A stretch of DNA of 64,000 bases from CAVURS01 sp963834425 (GTDB lineage: Bacteria; Actinomycetota; Actinomycetes; Actinomycetales; CAVURS01): contig CAWIBR010000013.1 of NCBI GenBank assembly GCA_963834425.1, positions 372,001-436,000 on the forward strand. The letters run 5' to 3'. The stretch's first letter is position 1; the number at the start of each line of letters is the position of its first letter. Made by a program: the position numbers and the translations under genes. Below, in pieces: positions 43,444 to 57,120 of this stretch. The notes beneath the pieces were generated by a model. It ran no database searches and was not told the DNA's origin. It saw only the letters and a program-made list of their open reading frames with translations.

Positions 43444-43746
43444 ATGAGCGAGCCGAGCGCCGGAGCCGTCCAGGTCAGCGACCACCCGGACCGGTCTCGC
43501 TACGTCGCGGAGGTCGACGGCGCGCAGGCGGGTTTTGCGGCGTACCGGCTCCGGGGGAGCGACGTGATCGTCTTCACCCACACCGAGGTCGACCCGGCGT
43601 ACGAGGGTCAGGGCGTCGGCTCCTTGCTCGCTCGGGGTGCGCTGGACGATGTCCGCCGCCGGGGTCTTCACCTGATCGCGCTGTGCCCCTTCATCTCGGC
43701 CTACATCCGTCGACACCCGGAGTACGCCGACCTGATCGCCCCCTAG
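43444..43746 (+). CDS. Small GNAT-fold protein (YjdJ/DUF3830-like short acetyltransferase)
   Basis: The 100-residue protein is a minimal GNAT fold with AGFAAYRLRGSDVIVFTHTEV and the acetyl-CoA loop YEGQGVGSLLARGALDDVR, ending in CPFISAYIRRHPEYADLI. This matches the short GCN5-like family found in many bacteria and related to human NATD1. Its function is not known. Confidence 0.85.
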   Translation: MSEPSAGAVQVSDHPDRSRYVAEVDGAQAGFAAYRLRGSDVIVFTHTEVDPAYEGQGVGSLLARGALDDVRRRGLHLIALCPFISAYIRRHPEYADLIAP

Positions 43747-43759
43747 CCCCGCCCGAGGG

Positions 43760-44350
43760 TCAGGGCACCCGTCCGTGCCCGCAGACGTCGTGCCGGAACC
43801 AGTGGTCGACGTCGTTCCCCAGCACCGGCAGGTAACCGCGCCGGATGCCCTCCTGCTCAAAGCCGGCGCCGGCCGCGACCCGGCAGGACGCGACGTTCTC
43901 GACCACGTGGTCCAGCTGCACTCGCGCCAGGCCCGGCCCGGCCGGGTCGAGCAGCCAGTCCGAGAGCAGCCGCAGGGCCGTGCGGGCCACGCCCCGCCCG
44001 CGAGCCTCCGGCAGCGTCGAGTAGCCCACATCGGCAATGGCCATCGGGCCGTCCGGCAACCGGACCCCGATATCGCCGAGCAGCCGCCCGTCGTCTCGGG
44101 CGACCACGGCGTACGACGAGGGTCGACCGGCCAGCGCTGACTCCAGCTCGCGCTCCAGCCGCCCCTGCACGGCGGCCAGGTCGACCGGCCGCGGGACGAA
44201 GACCGGCGCTGCCCACCGGTCGGAGTCGGGGTCGCGGAACAAGCGCAGGCGGCCCGGCCCGTCGGCTGCGGGATCCCAGACCCGGAGCACGATCGAGTCG
44301 CCGCGCAGGCCCTGCTCCGGGAAGGGCGGCAGCAGGCTGGTCTCGCTCAC
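43760..44350 (-). CDS. GNAT family acetyltransferase (RimJ/RimL type)
   Basis: The 196-residue single-domain GNAT has LPEARGRGVARTALRLLSDW as the acetyl-CoA loop and VVENVASCRVAAGAGFEQEG near the C-terminus. The start is a GTG preceded by TACGCT (44357-44362) with a 6-nt gap, so probably leaderless. It is divergent from secA. Confidence 0.83.
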   Translation of the reverse strand: MSETSLLPPFPEQGLRGDSIVLRVWDPAADGPGRLRLFRDPDSDRWAAPVFVPRPVDLAAVQGRLERELESALAGRPSSYAVVARDDGRLLGDIGVRLPDGPMAIADVGYSTLPEARGRGVARTALRLLSDWLLDPAGPGLARVQLDHVVENVASCRVAAGAGFEQEGIRRGYLPVLGNDVDHWFRHDVCGHGRVP

Positions 44351-44391
44351 CGACGCAGCGTACGACCGGGGCCGCCCGGGTTGCGTACCAT
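44351..44391. promoter_or_regulatory. Divergent promoters of the acetyltransferase gene and secA
   Basis: Minus strand: TACGCT at 44357-44362 lies 6 nt before the GTG at 44350. Plus strand: TACCAT at 44386-44391 is the best -10 for secA, which would then have a leader of about 70 nt with GGGAG 7 nt before its GTG. Confidence 0.45.
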
Positions 44392-44467
44392 GGCGGGGCC
44401 TGGTGTGTGCCGGGCGGCGGAGTCGGACATAGCGGCCGAGAAGCCATCAACTGCTGGGAGTGTCTGC

Positions 44468-47300
<2,833 letters not shown>

Positions 47301-47327
47301 CCCAACCGCTAGCCCTCAGCCGATCGC

Positions 47328-47898
47328 TCAGCCGATCTCTAGGGCCGTCATGACCCATCGGCCGTCGAGCCCCTCCAGCCGCAACGCGACGGCGCGCACC
47401 CGGCCGTGCGCGATGACGACGGCGCAGGCCTCGGCCACGCCGTCTGCGGGTTCGCTCACGTGGACACTGCGGACGATGGCTCGCCGCCCGGGCTGGGGCC
47501 GGGTTCGGGCCGACCGCCGCTGCAGCGCGGCGTAGACGTCGGGACTGGTCCAGCGCACCAGCTGGGCGAGCGGTCGTACGCCGGAGAGCACCTCGATCAC
47601 GGCCTGCACCATCCGACCGGCCCAGGCCTGGGGATCGGGCAGCGCCTCCCGCGCTGTCGGCTGCGGCCCGAAGTGGTCGAAGGGCACCTCGTCGATCGCC
47701 TCGTCCGGCGTGGTGACCAGGGCGAGGGCCAATGTGGGTTGGCGCATCCGTGGCAGTTCGGCCGGGTGCCCAGCCGCGCCACGGGGCCGAACTGGCGGCG
47801 TAGGGCTCCGGGTCAGCTGGCGGTTCGGTGTCCGGAATCGGCATGGCGCGCAACGCGTTTCGCGGCAGGAGACTGACCTCGGGAAGCGTGGCGGTCAT
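47328..47898 (-). CDS. Rv3235-like protein, one apparent frameshift
   Basis: The gene starts at an ATG (47898) that overlaps the LysM gene stop (ATGA). The first part reads MTATLPEVSLLPRNALRAMP. The frame changes near 47760: removing one A from CCGAACTGCC joins it to LPRMRQPTLALALVTT and the conserved C-terminal domain (MVQAVIEVLSGVRPLAQLVRW, ending RWVMTALEIG). Corrected length is 189 residues. The family lies near secA across actinomycetes and has no known function. Confidence 0.65.
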
Positions 47899-48644
47899 CG
47901 GTGGTTTCCGGTGCTGGCCGCGCCGTGCGGAGGCCGGAGCAGCTGCCCGGGCTGCAGCCGGTCGGGGTCGTCCCCGATGACCTGACGGTTCGCGGCGTAC
48001 CAGCGTGGCCATTCGCGGGCGATCTGAGCTGGGTCGGCTCGTCGTCCGAGATGCCGCTCGGCGATCGCCCAGAGGGTGTCGCCCCGACGCACCACGACGT
48101 GGTCCTCGACCGCTCGACCAGCCCCAGCCGCAGCGCTCACGAGGGAAACATCGCCCGGCCGGGTCGACGGCGGAGCGGGTGGTGGCTGTGGCGTCCACCC
48201 CGGGTCGGGCAGCACCGGCTGCGCGCTGACCACTGATGCTGGAGGGCCGTTCGCTCCCGTCGGGGCAGCGATGGCGCCGGCGGTGGAGCCGATCACGATG
48301 GAGCCCCCCAGCGCCGCGGCCACCACTGACCGGACGAGGGCGGGCGAGACCCGGGTCGAGAGGCGAGCCGCCGACCGGCCGAGCGCGTTCGGTCGGCAGG
48401 CCACGACGGCCACGACTGCGCTCAGGGCGAGCCAGCCGAGGAGGAGGGCGGCGACCAGTTCGGCCAGGATCCCGAGCAGTTGGCTGGGCTCCACAGTGGC
48501 GCTCGGCAACCCGCGCAGCGCATGCCATTGCCGGCCGGCCGCGACCAGCGACCACCCGGCGCCCAGGGCGGCCGCGCCCGCGGCAGCCACCACGCCCAGG
48601 ACGCGAGGGGCGGTGAGGCTCCCGACGGAGTGAGGTTCGGTCAC
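47895..48644 (-). CDS. LysM domain membrane protein
   Basis: The 249-residue protein has two membrane helices in its first 85 residues (VLGVVAAAGAAALGAGW and ILAELVAALLLGWLAL). A Pro-rich linker follows, then a C-terminal LysM module, VVVRRGDTLWAIAERHLG to GQLLRPP, that binds peptidoglycan. It is placed to link membrane and wall. The GTG at 48644 has GGAG 6 nt upstream. It overlaps the Rv3235-like gene and forms an operon with it. Confidence 0.82.
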   Translation of the reverse strand: MTEPHSVGSLTAPRVLGVVAAAGAAALGAGWSLVAAGRQWHALRGLPSATVEPSQLLGILAELVAALLLGWLALSAVVAVVACRPNALGRSAARLSTRVSPALVRSVVAAALGGSIVIGSTAGAIAAPTGANGPPASVVSAQPVLPDPGWTPQPPPAPPSTRPGDVSLVSAAAGAGRAVEDHVVVRRGDTLWAIAERHLGRRADPAQIAREWPRWYAANRQVIGDDPDRLQPGQLLRPPHGAASTGNHR

Positions 48645-48765
48645 GTTCGACTCCAGATGATGCAGTTTGCTGATGTTTGCGTGCGATGAGTGTGACTGAA
48701 CGAACCGACCCAGGTCAACCATTCGGCTGGGTTTCGGAACAAGCGCCCGAACCGGGCAGGCGTGG

Positions 48766-48771
48766 CAGGCT
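48766..48771 (+). promoter_or_regulatory. Putative leaderless -10 box
   Basis: CAGGCT lies 6 nt before the ATG at 48778. The first base departs from TANNNT. Confidence 0.35.
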
Positions 48772-48777
48772 GCGTCG

Positions 48778-49329
48778 ATGCGCTGGGATGAGCTGTTCGC
48801 CGACCTGGAGGCCCAGCTCGCCGCCGAGGAGTCCGCCGAGCGGCGGGCCGAGGTCGCTGACCGGAGCCGGCGGGAGATCGGCCGGATCGCGCTGCTGGAC
48901 CGGCTGACCGCCCACCTCGGTGCCGAGCTGGTCGTGGGGGTCACCGGAGGTGGGGTGGTGCGAGGACGCCTGGACGACGTCGCGACCGAGTGGCTCCTGC
49001 TCGACGAGCGACCGGGGCGCACGGCCCTGATCCCGACGGCGTCCTGTCTGTGGATCGGCGGCCTGACCCGCAGCGCGTCGGTGTCGCCCGAGCATTCGCT
49101 GGCCCGTCGGATCGGACTGGTGTCAGCGCTGAGAACCCTTGCTACACATCGGGTTTCCCTGCAGCTTCAGCTCATCGACGGGTCGGTGCTGACCGGCACC
49201 ATCGACCGGGCCTACGCCGATCACGTCGACCTGGCCGAACACCACAGCGGTGAGCAGCGGCGTCCCGACGCGGTGCGTGGTGTGCGGGCTGTGGCCCATC
49301 GAGCGATCGCGCTGGCTCGGTCCGCCTGA
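48778..49329 (+). CDS. Conserved actinobacterial protein with Sm-like beta region
   Basis: The 183-residue protein has an N-terminal coiled-coil-like helix rich in Glu/Arg (residues 1-40). A beta-rich part follows in which two similar strands repeat: GVVRGRLDDVATEWLLLDE and GSVLTGTIDRAYADHVDLAE. That pattern resembles an Sm/Hfq-like or PRC-barrel fold. I do not recognise a named family. It lies between the LysM and HTH genes in a conserved order downstream of secA. Confidence 0.6.
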   Translation: MRWDELFADLEAQLAAEESAERRAEVADRSRREIGRIALLDRLTAHLGAELVVGVTGGGVVRGRLDDVATEWLLLDERPGRTALIPTASCLWIGGLTRSASVSPEHSLARRIGLVSALRTLATHRVSLQLQLIDGSVLTGTIDRAYADHVDLAEHHSGEQRRPDAVRGVRAVAHRAIALARSA

Positions 49330-49351
49330 CCAGCGGGGCTTGCGTGTGCCC

Positions 49352-49579
49352 TCAGTCTTCGGCACCGGCGCCGAAGGGGTGCGCCTGCACGAAGTCTCGA
49401 GTCTCGGAGTACATCCGCTGGATGTAGGTCTCCAGCTCGCTGGCCTCCACTCGCCACTGGCCCCGACCGCCGACCTTGATCGCCGGCAGCTCGCCGGAGC
49501 GCACCAGGGCGTAGGTCTGGGCTGCGGAGATGTTGAGGATCTCCGCCACATCGGCGAGCTGCAAGAAGCGGGGCGGCAT
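49352..49579 (-). CDS. Small excisionase/MerR-type helix-turn-helix protein
   Basis: The 75-residue protein is a winged helix of the excisionase type: FLQLADVAEILNISAAQTYALV, then GELPAIKVGGRGQWRVEASELETYI in overlapping order. Such small proteins act as DNA-bending regulators in actinomycetes (BldC is a relative by fold). The acidic tail ends in GAGAED. CACACT (49586-49591) lies 6 nt before the ATG at 49579. Confidence 0.8.
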   Translation of the reverse strand: MPPRFLQLADVAEILNISAAQTYALVRSGELPAIKVGGRGQWRVEASELETYIQRMYSETRDFVQAHPFGAGAED

Positions 49580-49719
49580 CGTCCCAGTGTGGCAGGTGGG
49601 CCCACCTGCCCTCGGCTGCCTGCGACAGCCTGTGGATGCGTGTCCGGCCGAACCGGCCGTACGGCACGATAGGCCCGCAGTTCTCGCAAAACGGATGGAA
49701 CGCACCAGGAGGTCCCCGC

Positions 49720-50385
49720 GTGACCGCGACAACAGTGCCGCCCGCGCCCGTCGCCAGACGACTGCGCCCACCGAGCTGGCGCGACCGCCGGCTCGTCCTG
49801 GGGGTCCTGCTCGTGGCGGGCTCGATCGCCGTGGGTGCGACAGTGGTCAGCCGAGCCGACGACACCCAGCCGGTCTACGCCGCGAGCCATCCGCTGATGC
49901 CCGGGCAGGTGCTGACCTCGAGTGACGTGCACGTCGTACGGGTCCAGCTGGGCGCGCAACGCGCCCGGTATCTGGCCGCCGACCGAGCCGTCCGGAGCGG
50001 TTCGGTCGTGATCCGCAGCGTCCAGGACGGCGAGCTGGTGCCGACCTCCGCGATCGGCAACCGGCAGTCGGTGACGTCACGCCCGGTCGCCGTCGTCGTG
50101 CCGGCCGGCTCGGCCGATGGGTTGCGGGCCGGGTCGCTGGTCGACGTCTGGGTCGCGGCCAAGGGCACCGACCAGCAGTCCTACGCCGAGCCGCACGTCG
50201 TCGTTTCCGGTGCCGAGGTGGTGTCGATCAGCTCCGAGGGCGGCGTGCTCTCCAACTCCAGCGATGCGACGGTCCGACTGCTCCTGACCGACGATCTCGT
50301 GCCGCAAGTGCTCTCAGCCGTGGACAACGGCGCCCGGATCGACCTGGTGCCCGTGCCCGGCTCGGTCCCCCGAGGTGGTTCGTGA
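49720..50385 (+). CDS. SAF domain protein (CpaB/RcpC-like)
   Basis: The 221-residue protein has one N-terminal helix (RLVLGVLLVAGSIAVGATVV) and an outside SAF domain (VYAASHPLMPGQVLTSSDVHVV to about residue 120). A C-terminal part typical of Flp pilus assembly CpaB follows, with VVVPAGSADGLRAGSLVDVWV. AGGAGG 7 nt upstream supports the GTG. It overlaps the CpaE-like ATPase gene by 4 nt. No pilin, secretin or TadA gene is in the window, so a pilus role is doubtful. Confidence 0.75.
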   Translation: MTATTVPPAPVARRLRPPSWRDRRLVLGVLLVAGSIAVGATVVSRADDTQPVYAASHPLMPGQVLTSSDVHVVRVQLGAQRARYLAADRAVRSGSVVIRSVQDGELVPTSAIGNRQSVTSRPVAVVVPAGSADGLRAGSLVDVWVAAKGTDQQSYAEPHVVVSGAEVVSISSEGGVLSNSSDATVRLLLTDDLVPQVLSAVDNGARIDLVPVPGSVPRGGS

Positions 50386-51754
50386 GCGCACCCGCCCTGC
50401 CTGTGCTGACGGCCGTCACCGGGGCGTGGGAAGCGGCGCTCGTCAGCGGTTTGGAGCGAGCCGGCGGCGACGTCGTGGTCGTCCGGCGATGTGTGGACCT
50501 GCCGGATCTGATCGCGACCGCCGGCACCGGCCAGGCCCGGGCGGTCGTCGTGTCGGCCGACCTGCGCCGGCTCGACGGGGAGGCGCTGTCCCAGCTCGCC
50601 TCGGCCCAGGTCGCGGTGGTCGGACTGGTCGACCCCGGCGACGAGCCGGCCGAGCGCCGGCTCCGGCAGCTCGGGATCGTCGAGGTGCTGTCGGCCGACG
50701 CGGCGGCCGAGGAGGTGGCCGAAGCGGTCGCCCGCGCGGTGGCTCAGGTCGACGCTCGCTCGCTCGACCGCAGCCCGCGGACCGGGACCGATCGGGGGAC
50801 ATCGATCACCTGGCCGATCCGGCCCGCGCCCTGGCCGCCCTGCCGGACCGGGCCGGAGCCGACACCGAGCGGACCGGCGCGCCATCCGGTGGTGGGCCGG
50901 CTGGTGGCCGTGTGGGGGCCGACCGGCGCTCCCGGGCGGACCACGGTCGCGGTGACCTTGGCCGCGGAGCTCGCCAGGTGCGGGCCACTCGAGCCTGCTC
51001 GTCGATGCGGACACCTACGGCGGGAGCATCGCCCAGGTGCTCGGGCTGCTGGACGAGGCGCCCGGTCTGGCCGCCGCCGCCCGCGCGGCCGATCACGGCA
51101 CGCTCGACCTCGATCACCTGGCCCGCGCGGCGCCGGTCGTCCTGCCCGGGCTCCGGGTGCTGACCGGCATCGCCCGTCCAGCGCGCTGGCCCGAGCTGCG
51201 GCCGGCCGCCCTGGCCCGGGTGTTCGCCCTGACCCGCCTGCTGTGCGACTGGACCGTCGTTGACTGTGGCTTCTCGATCGAACAGGACGAGGAGCTGATC
51301 TACGACACGGCGGTGCCGAGGCGCAACGGTGCGACGCTGGTCAGCCTGGAAGAGGCCGATGTCGTCGTGGCGGTCGGCGCCGCCGACCCGGTCGGGCTCG
51401 GGAGGTTGGTGCGCGGCCTCGTGGAGCTGGCTGAGCTGGTCCCGGACGTTCGCCCGATCGTCGTCGTCAACCGCCTGCGGGGCTCGGCCGTCGGCAGCGG
51501 CGCCGAGCACCGCGTTCGCGACGCGCTCGAGCGCTACGCCGGCCACAGCGAGCCGCTCGTTGGTGCCGGACGACCGGCCCGCAGTGGACGCCGCCCTGTT
51601 GGCCGGCCGCACGCTCACCGAGAGCGCGCCGTCCTCGCCGGCCCGGCTGGCCCTCGCTGAGCTGGCGGCCACGCTCGTCGCGCCCGACCGGCAGGAGGGC
51701 CCCCGACGCGCGCGGGGACCCGTCGCGCTCGCCGGACCTGAGGTTCGCCCCTGA
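50382..51754 (+). CDS. CpaE/MinD-like ATPase, two apparent frameshifts
   Basis: The N-terminal 140 residues form a receiver-like domain (ALVSGLERAGGDVVVVRRC). A MinD-like ATPase follows, whose P-loop reads GPTGAPGRTTVAVTLA; the usual first Lys is absent and the last Lys is Arg. Removing one G near 50982 joins LAAELARCG to HSSLLVDADTYGGSIAQVLG. Removing one T near 51564 joins HSEPLV to VPDDRPAVDAALLAGRTL. Corrected length is 456 residues. It is coupled to the SAF protein gene. The pair is conserved near secA in actinomycetes and may act at the membrane or septum. Confidence 0.68.
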
Positions 51755-51807
51755 GGTTCGGCCCTGAGGTTCGAGCTGGGGTTCGAGCGACGTACCGGTG
51801 CCCGTGC

Positions 51808-51813
51808 CACGAT
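51808..51813 (+). promoter_or_regulatory. Putative leaderless -10 box of the acyltransferase gene
   Basis: CACGAT lies 6 nt before the GTG at 51820, with no ribosome-binding site. It matches the pattern of other starts here only in its A and final T. Confidence 0.3.
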
Positions 51814-51819
51814 GGCCGG

Positions 51820-53241
51820 GTGCCGCAACGCCTGACCACGCTGGACGCGTCCTTCCTCTATCTGGAGGAGGAGACGACGGCGATGCACGTCGGGGCGCTG
51901 ATGACCTTCCAGCCGCGGGAGGGCGGCTTCGACTACGACCGGCTGGTCGAGCTGGTCTCGGCCCGGATCGCGGGTGTCCCGCGTTACCGCCAGAAGGTGC
52001 GCACCGTGCCCGGCCACCTGGCCAACCCGGTCTGGGTCGACGACGAGGACTTCGACGTCACCTACCACGTGCGGCAGTCGGCCCTGCCGCGCCCGGGCAA
52101 CGAGCAGCAGCTGCGCGACCTGGTGGCCCGGCTGGAGGTGCGTCCGCTCGACCGCGACCGACCGCTGTGGGAGGTCTACCTGGTGGAAGGCCTGGCCGGA
52201 GGCGGCTTCGCCATCGTCACCAAGACGCATCAGGCGCTGGTGGACGGCATCAACGCGGTCGACATCGGGCAGCTCATCCTCGACCCCTCACCGGCCGACT
52301 CCGGCGTGCCCGGTCTGCCGGCCGACACGTGGACGGCTGAGCCCGAGCCCAGCGACCTCGACCTGGTGGTCTCGGCGGTCAGCGATCTGGTGCACCGACC
52401 GGGCGATCTGATCGATGCGGTCGTGTCGGGCCTCGGTGAGATCCGGGCCGTCGGCGTGCGCGTGGCCGGGCAGGTTGGCCACCTGGCCTCGGTGGTCGCC
52501 CACACTGCGGCCCGTCCCGCGCCCACCAGCCCGCTCAACGCCGAGATCGGGTCGGCCCGCCGGTTCGTCACTGTCGCAACGGATCTAGCGGACTATCGGG
52601 CTATCCGGGCCAAGCTGAGCCGATCCGGTGAGAACGAGGTCACGGTCAACGACGTCGTGCTGGCGACGGTCGCGGGCGCCTTGCGCAACTGGCTGCTGAC
52701 CCGCGGTGAGCCGGTCCGGCCGGCGACGACGGTCAGCGCGTTGGTCCCGCTCAGCGTGCGGGACGACATCGGCGCGACCCGGCTCGGCAACAGCGTGCAG
52801 GCCTTCGTGGTGCGCCTTCCGGTCGGTGAGCCGAGCCCGATCATGCGGCTGCACCAGGTGGCCTACGCGATGCGCGCCCACCAGGACACCGGCCGGGCGA
52901 TCGGCGCCGAGGCTCTGGTCGGGCTGGCCGGCTTCGCCCCGCCGACGCTGCACTCGCTCGGCGCTCGGGTCGCCAGCGCGATGTCCCGCCGGATGTTCAA
53001 CCTGGTGGTCACCAACGTGCCGGGTCCGCAACAGCCGTTGTACGCCGCAGGGGCCCGGATGCTCGCGTCGTACCCGGTGATGCCACTGGCCAAGGGGCAG
53101 GCGTTGAGCATCGGCCTGACGTCGTACGACGGGGGTGTCTACTTTGGGCTGAACGCCGACCGCGACGCGATGTCCGATGTGGACGTGCTGGCGCAGTGCC
53201 TGGTCGATGCGCTGGCCGAGCTCGGCACGGGCGGCCGGTGA
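51820..53241 (+). CDS. Wax ester synthase / diacylglycerol acyltransferase family protein
   Basis: WS/DGAT enzymes make triacylglycerol or wax esters from acyl-CoA. The 473-residue protein has the family start LTTLDASFLYLEEETTAMHVG, the PLWEVYLVEGLAGG block, NDVVLATVAGALRNWL, and the C-terminal VTNVPGPQQPLYAAGARM. The catalytic HHxxxDG motif reads HQALVDG near residue 137, so the second His, usually the general base, is Gln. The gene position matches mycobacterial tgs3 (Rv3234c/Rv3233c). Activity on glycerolipids is therefore uncertain. Confidence 0.85.
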   Translation: MPQRLTTLDASFLYLEEETTAMHVGALMTFQPREGGFDYDRLVELVSARIAGVPRYRQKVRTVPGHLANPVWVDDEDFDVTYHVRQSALPRPGNEQQLRDLVARLEVRPLDRDRPLWEVYLVEGLAGGGFAIVTKTHQALVDGINAVDIGQLILDPSPADSGVPGLPADTWTAEPEPSDLDLVVSAVSDLVHRPGDLIDAVVSGLGEIRAVGVRVAGQVGHLASVVAHTAARPAPTSPLNAEIGSARRFVTVATDLADYRAIRAKLSRSGENEVTVNDVVLATVAGALRNWLLTRGEPVRPATTVSALVPLSVRDDIGATRLGNSVQAFVVRLPVGEPSPIMRLHQVAYAMRAHQDTGRAIGAEALVGLAGFAPPTLHSLGARVASAMSRRMFNLVVTNVPGPQQPLYAAGARMLASYPVMPLAKGQALSIGLTSYDGGVYFGLNADRDAMSDVDVLAQCLVDALAELGTGGR

Positions 53242-53259
53242 GCGGCCGGTGAGGGCCTC

Positions 53260-54333
53260 GTGAGTGGGACCGGGCGACGCGGCCTGGTCCTGGGCGGCGG
53301 CGGCGTGCTCGGGGCGGCCTGGATGGTCGGGGCGATGAGCGTTCTGGAAGACGAGATCGGCGTCGACCTGCGCGAGTTCGACGAGCTGGTCGGCACCTCG
53401 GCCGGCTCGGTGCTCACCGCCCTGCTCGGTGCGGGGGTGAGCGTGGAGGATCTGCGGCGACATCAGCTCGGCGAGACGATGACGACCGGGCCGCTGGCCG
53501 GCTTCCACTGGGACTACGACAACGCCACTGGCGGCGATCTGCCGGGGCGTCCTCGGGTGCGGATCGGGTCGGGCGGGCTGCTGGTGCGCAACGCCCGTCA
53601 TCTGCGACGCCTCCCACCCACGGCGGTGCTGTCGGCCCTCTTGCCCGAGGGCCGCGGTCGCCTCGACAGCGTCGGCGCGCTGGTGCGGCACGTCGTGCCG
53701 GAGGGCTGGGTGGGGCGTGACGGCGTCCGGGTCGTGGCCATGGATTACGAGTCAGGGCAACGAGTTCCGTTCGGCGCGCCGGACGCTCCCGCGGCCGACC
53801 TGGCCGACGCGGTGATGGCGTCCTGCGCCATCCCGGGGTGGTACCAGCCGGTGCGGATCGACGGGCGCCGCTACATCGACGGCGGCGCCTGGTCGGTGAC
53901 CAGCGTGGACCTGATGATCGGCCGGGAGCTCGACGAGGTCTACGTCGTCGCTCCGATGGTGAGCTTCGCCATGGACGAGCCCACGCAGCTGTCCACCAAG
54001 CTCGAGCGCCGGTGGCGGGCCCGGGTGACCCGGCGGTGCCTGCATGAGGTCGCACTGCTGCATCGCGGTGGCACCGACGTGACGGTGATCGGCCCCGGCC
54101 CGCGGGACCTGGAGGCCATCGGCGGCAACCTGATGGACGTCGGGCGACGCGAGTCGGTGCTGCGGACGGCGCTGGAGACGACGCCCGTCGCGCTGCGGGA
54201 CGCCGCGGTTCTCGACGACGGGCTCGAGCGGCTGGAAGGCACCCTGGCCGACCTGGATGAGCTCGAGGACGCGGCGGACGATGAGTCTGAGGACGAGCCG
54301 GACGTCGAGTCGGACCGGCCGGCGGCCGGCTGA
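53260..54333 (+). CDS. Patatin-like phospholipase
   Basis: The 357-residue protein has the oxyanion glycine run LVLGGGGVLGAAW, the nucleophile elbow GTSAGS (Ser near residue 47) and the catalytic Asp in YIDGGAWS (near residue 207). It is predicted to hydrolyse acyl esters of lipids. It follows the WS/DGAT gene by 18 bp, so lipid storage and release may be co-expressed. The C-terminal 40 residues are Asp/Glu-rich. Its stop overlaps the next start (TGATG). Confidence 0.88.
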   Translation: MSGTGRRGLVLGGGGVLGAAWMVGAMSVLEDEIGVDLREFDELVGTSAGSVLTALLGAGVSVEDLRRHQLGETMTTGPLAGFHWDYDNATGGDLPGRPRVRIGSGGLLVRNARHLRRLPPTAVLSALLPEGRGRLDSVGALVRHVVPEGWVGRDGVRVVAMDYESGQRVPFGAPDAPAADLADAVMASCAIPGWYQPVRIDGRRYIDGGAWSVTSVDLMIGRELDEVYVVAPMVSFAMDEPTQLSTKLERRWRARVTRRCLHEVALLHRGGTDVTVIGPGPRDLEAIGGNLMDVGRRESVLRTALETTPVALRDAAVLDDGLERLEGTLADLDELEDAADDESEDEPDVESDRPAAG

Positions 54334-54839
54334 TGCGGATCTATCTGGGCGCGACGCTGAGCGAGCTGGCTCACCTGCGCGATGACGGCATCGTGCCGGC
54401 CGGCTTCACCGCGCATGCCGTGACGCCGGCCCTGCGCGAGTGGTACGCCGAGGGCGACCTGGACGAGCTGGAGCACGCGGCGTTCCTCCAGGCCGCGCGG
54501 GCCTCGCTGCAGCGACTGGCCGAGGATCCCGAGGCCGTGCGGTTGCGGGTCGTGCTCTCCGCCGACGTCGCCGACAGCGCCGTACGCGTCGTGGCGGGCG
54601 GTGACGAGGAGCGCGGGCTGGTCGTCGTGGACGCAGACCTGCACCTCGGTGGTCTGGCCAGCGTCCATGTCGACGAGGCGCAGGCTGTTGCTGACGTCAC
54701 GGCCGCCGTCGAGGCCTGGACCGCGGCCATGGCGGGCGATGAGGATGCGCAGTTCGTGGTCGATGGCGCGGAGGGTCACGACCTGCTGTGGTACGACGTG
54801 ACCGAGCTGGACGCGGTACTCGCATTGGACACTCGGTAG
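54333..54839 (+). CDS. Conserved actinobacterial protein (Rv3231c-like, DUF6912 type)
   Basis: The 168-residue acidic protein starts MRIYLGATLSELAHLRDDG and has a middle block ADVADSAVRVVAGG and a C-terminal EGHDLLWYDVTELDAVL. It has no membrane segment or catalytic motif that I recognise. Its place downstream of the secA and acyltransferase genes matches the small conserved genes of mycobacteria there. It is translationally coupled to the patatin gene. Confidence 0.65.
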   Translation: MRIYLGATLSELAHLRDDGIVPAGFTAHAVTPALREWYAEGDLDELEHAAFLQAARASLQRLAEDPEAVRLRVVLSADVADSAVRVVAGGDEERGLVVVDADLHLGGLASVHVDEAQAVADVTAAVEAWTAAMAGDEDAQFVVDGAEGHDLLWYDVTELDAVLALDTR

Positions 54840-54856
54840 CGACCGGAGGGGGCTGG

Positions 54857-55474
54857 GTGAACGAGAAGGGCCGGGTCGAGGCGTTCAGCGACGGCGTCTT
54901 CGCGATCGCGATCACTTTGCTGGTGTTGGAGATCCGTGTCCCGCCGGTGCACGGAAGGGAATCGCTCTGGACCGCGCTCGGGCAAGAGTGGCCGTCGTAC
55001 TTCGCCTATGTCGTCGGCTTCCTCGGGGTCGGGGTGACCTGGCTCAACCACCACACGACGTTCAGCGCCATTGCCCGGGTCAATCGCACGCTGCTGTTGC
55101 TCAACCTCCTGCTGTTGATGACGATCTCGGTGATCCCCTGGCCGGTGGAGCTCGTCGCCACGTTCCTGGACCAAGGCTCGAAGGCGTCGGTCGCGGTCGC
55201 GGTCCTCGGCCTGGTCATGTCGGCGATGTCGATCACCTTCACGATCTTCTGGCAGTACGTCACGCGCCATCCGGAGCTGTTGCAGGACGGCCTCGACCTC
55301 GAGGCCCTACGGGGCAGTCGGCTCCGGTTCGCTGCCGGTCTGGGCATCTATCCGTTACTTACCCTGTTGTCCTTCGTCTCGGCGCCGATCACCCTCGGTT
55401 TGCACGGTCTACTCGCCCTCTACTACGGCTTCGACCAGACGAGGGCACGAGCGGCCGCGCCGTCAGAGGCGTGA
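54857..55474 (+). CDS. TMEM175-family potassium channel-like protein
   Basis: The 205-residue protein has about six helices. Its first carries the TMEM175 signature RVEAFSDGVFAIAITLLVLE, where FSD and the Ile/Leu pore residues line the channel. Bacterial TMEM175 proteins are tetrameric K+-permeable channels. GGAGGGGG lies just before the GTG at 54857. Confidence 0.85.
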   Translation: MNEKGRVEAFSDGVFAIAITLLVLEIRVPPVHGRESLWTALGQEWPSYFAYVVGFLGVGVTWLNHHTTFSAIARVNRTLLLLNLLLLMTISVIPWPVELVATFLDQGSKASVAVAVLGLVMSAMSITFTIFWQYVTRHPELLQDGLDLEALRGSRLRFAAGLGIYPLLTLLSFVSAPITLGLHGLLALYYGFDQTRARAAAPSEA

Positions 55475-55486
55475 AATGCTGCAGGA

Positions 55487-57118
<1,632 letters not shown>

Positions 57119-57120
57119 CG

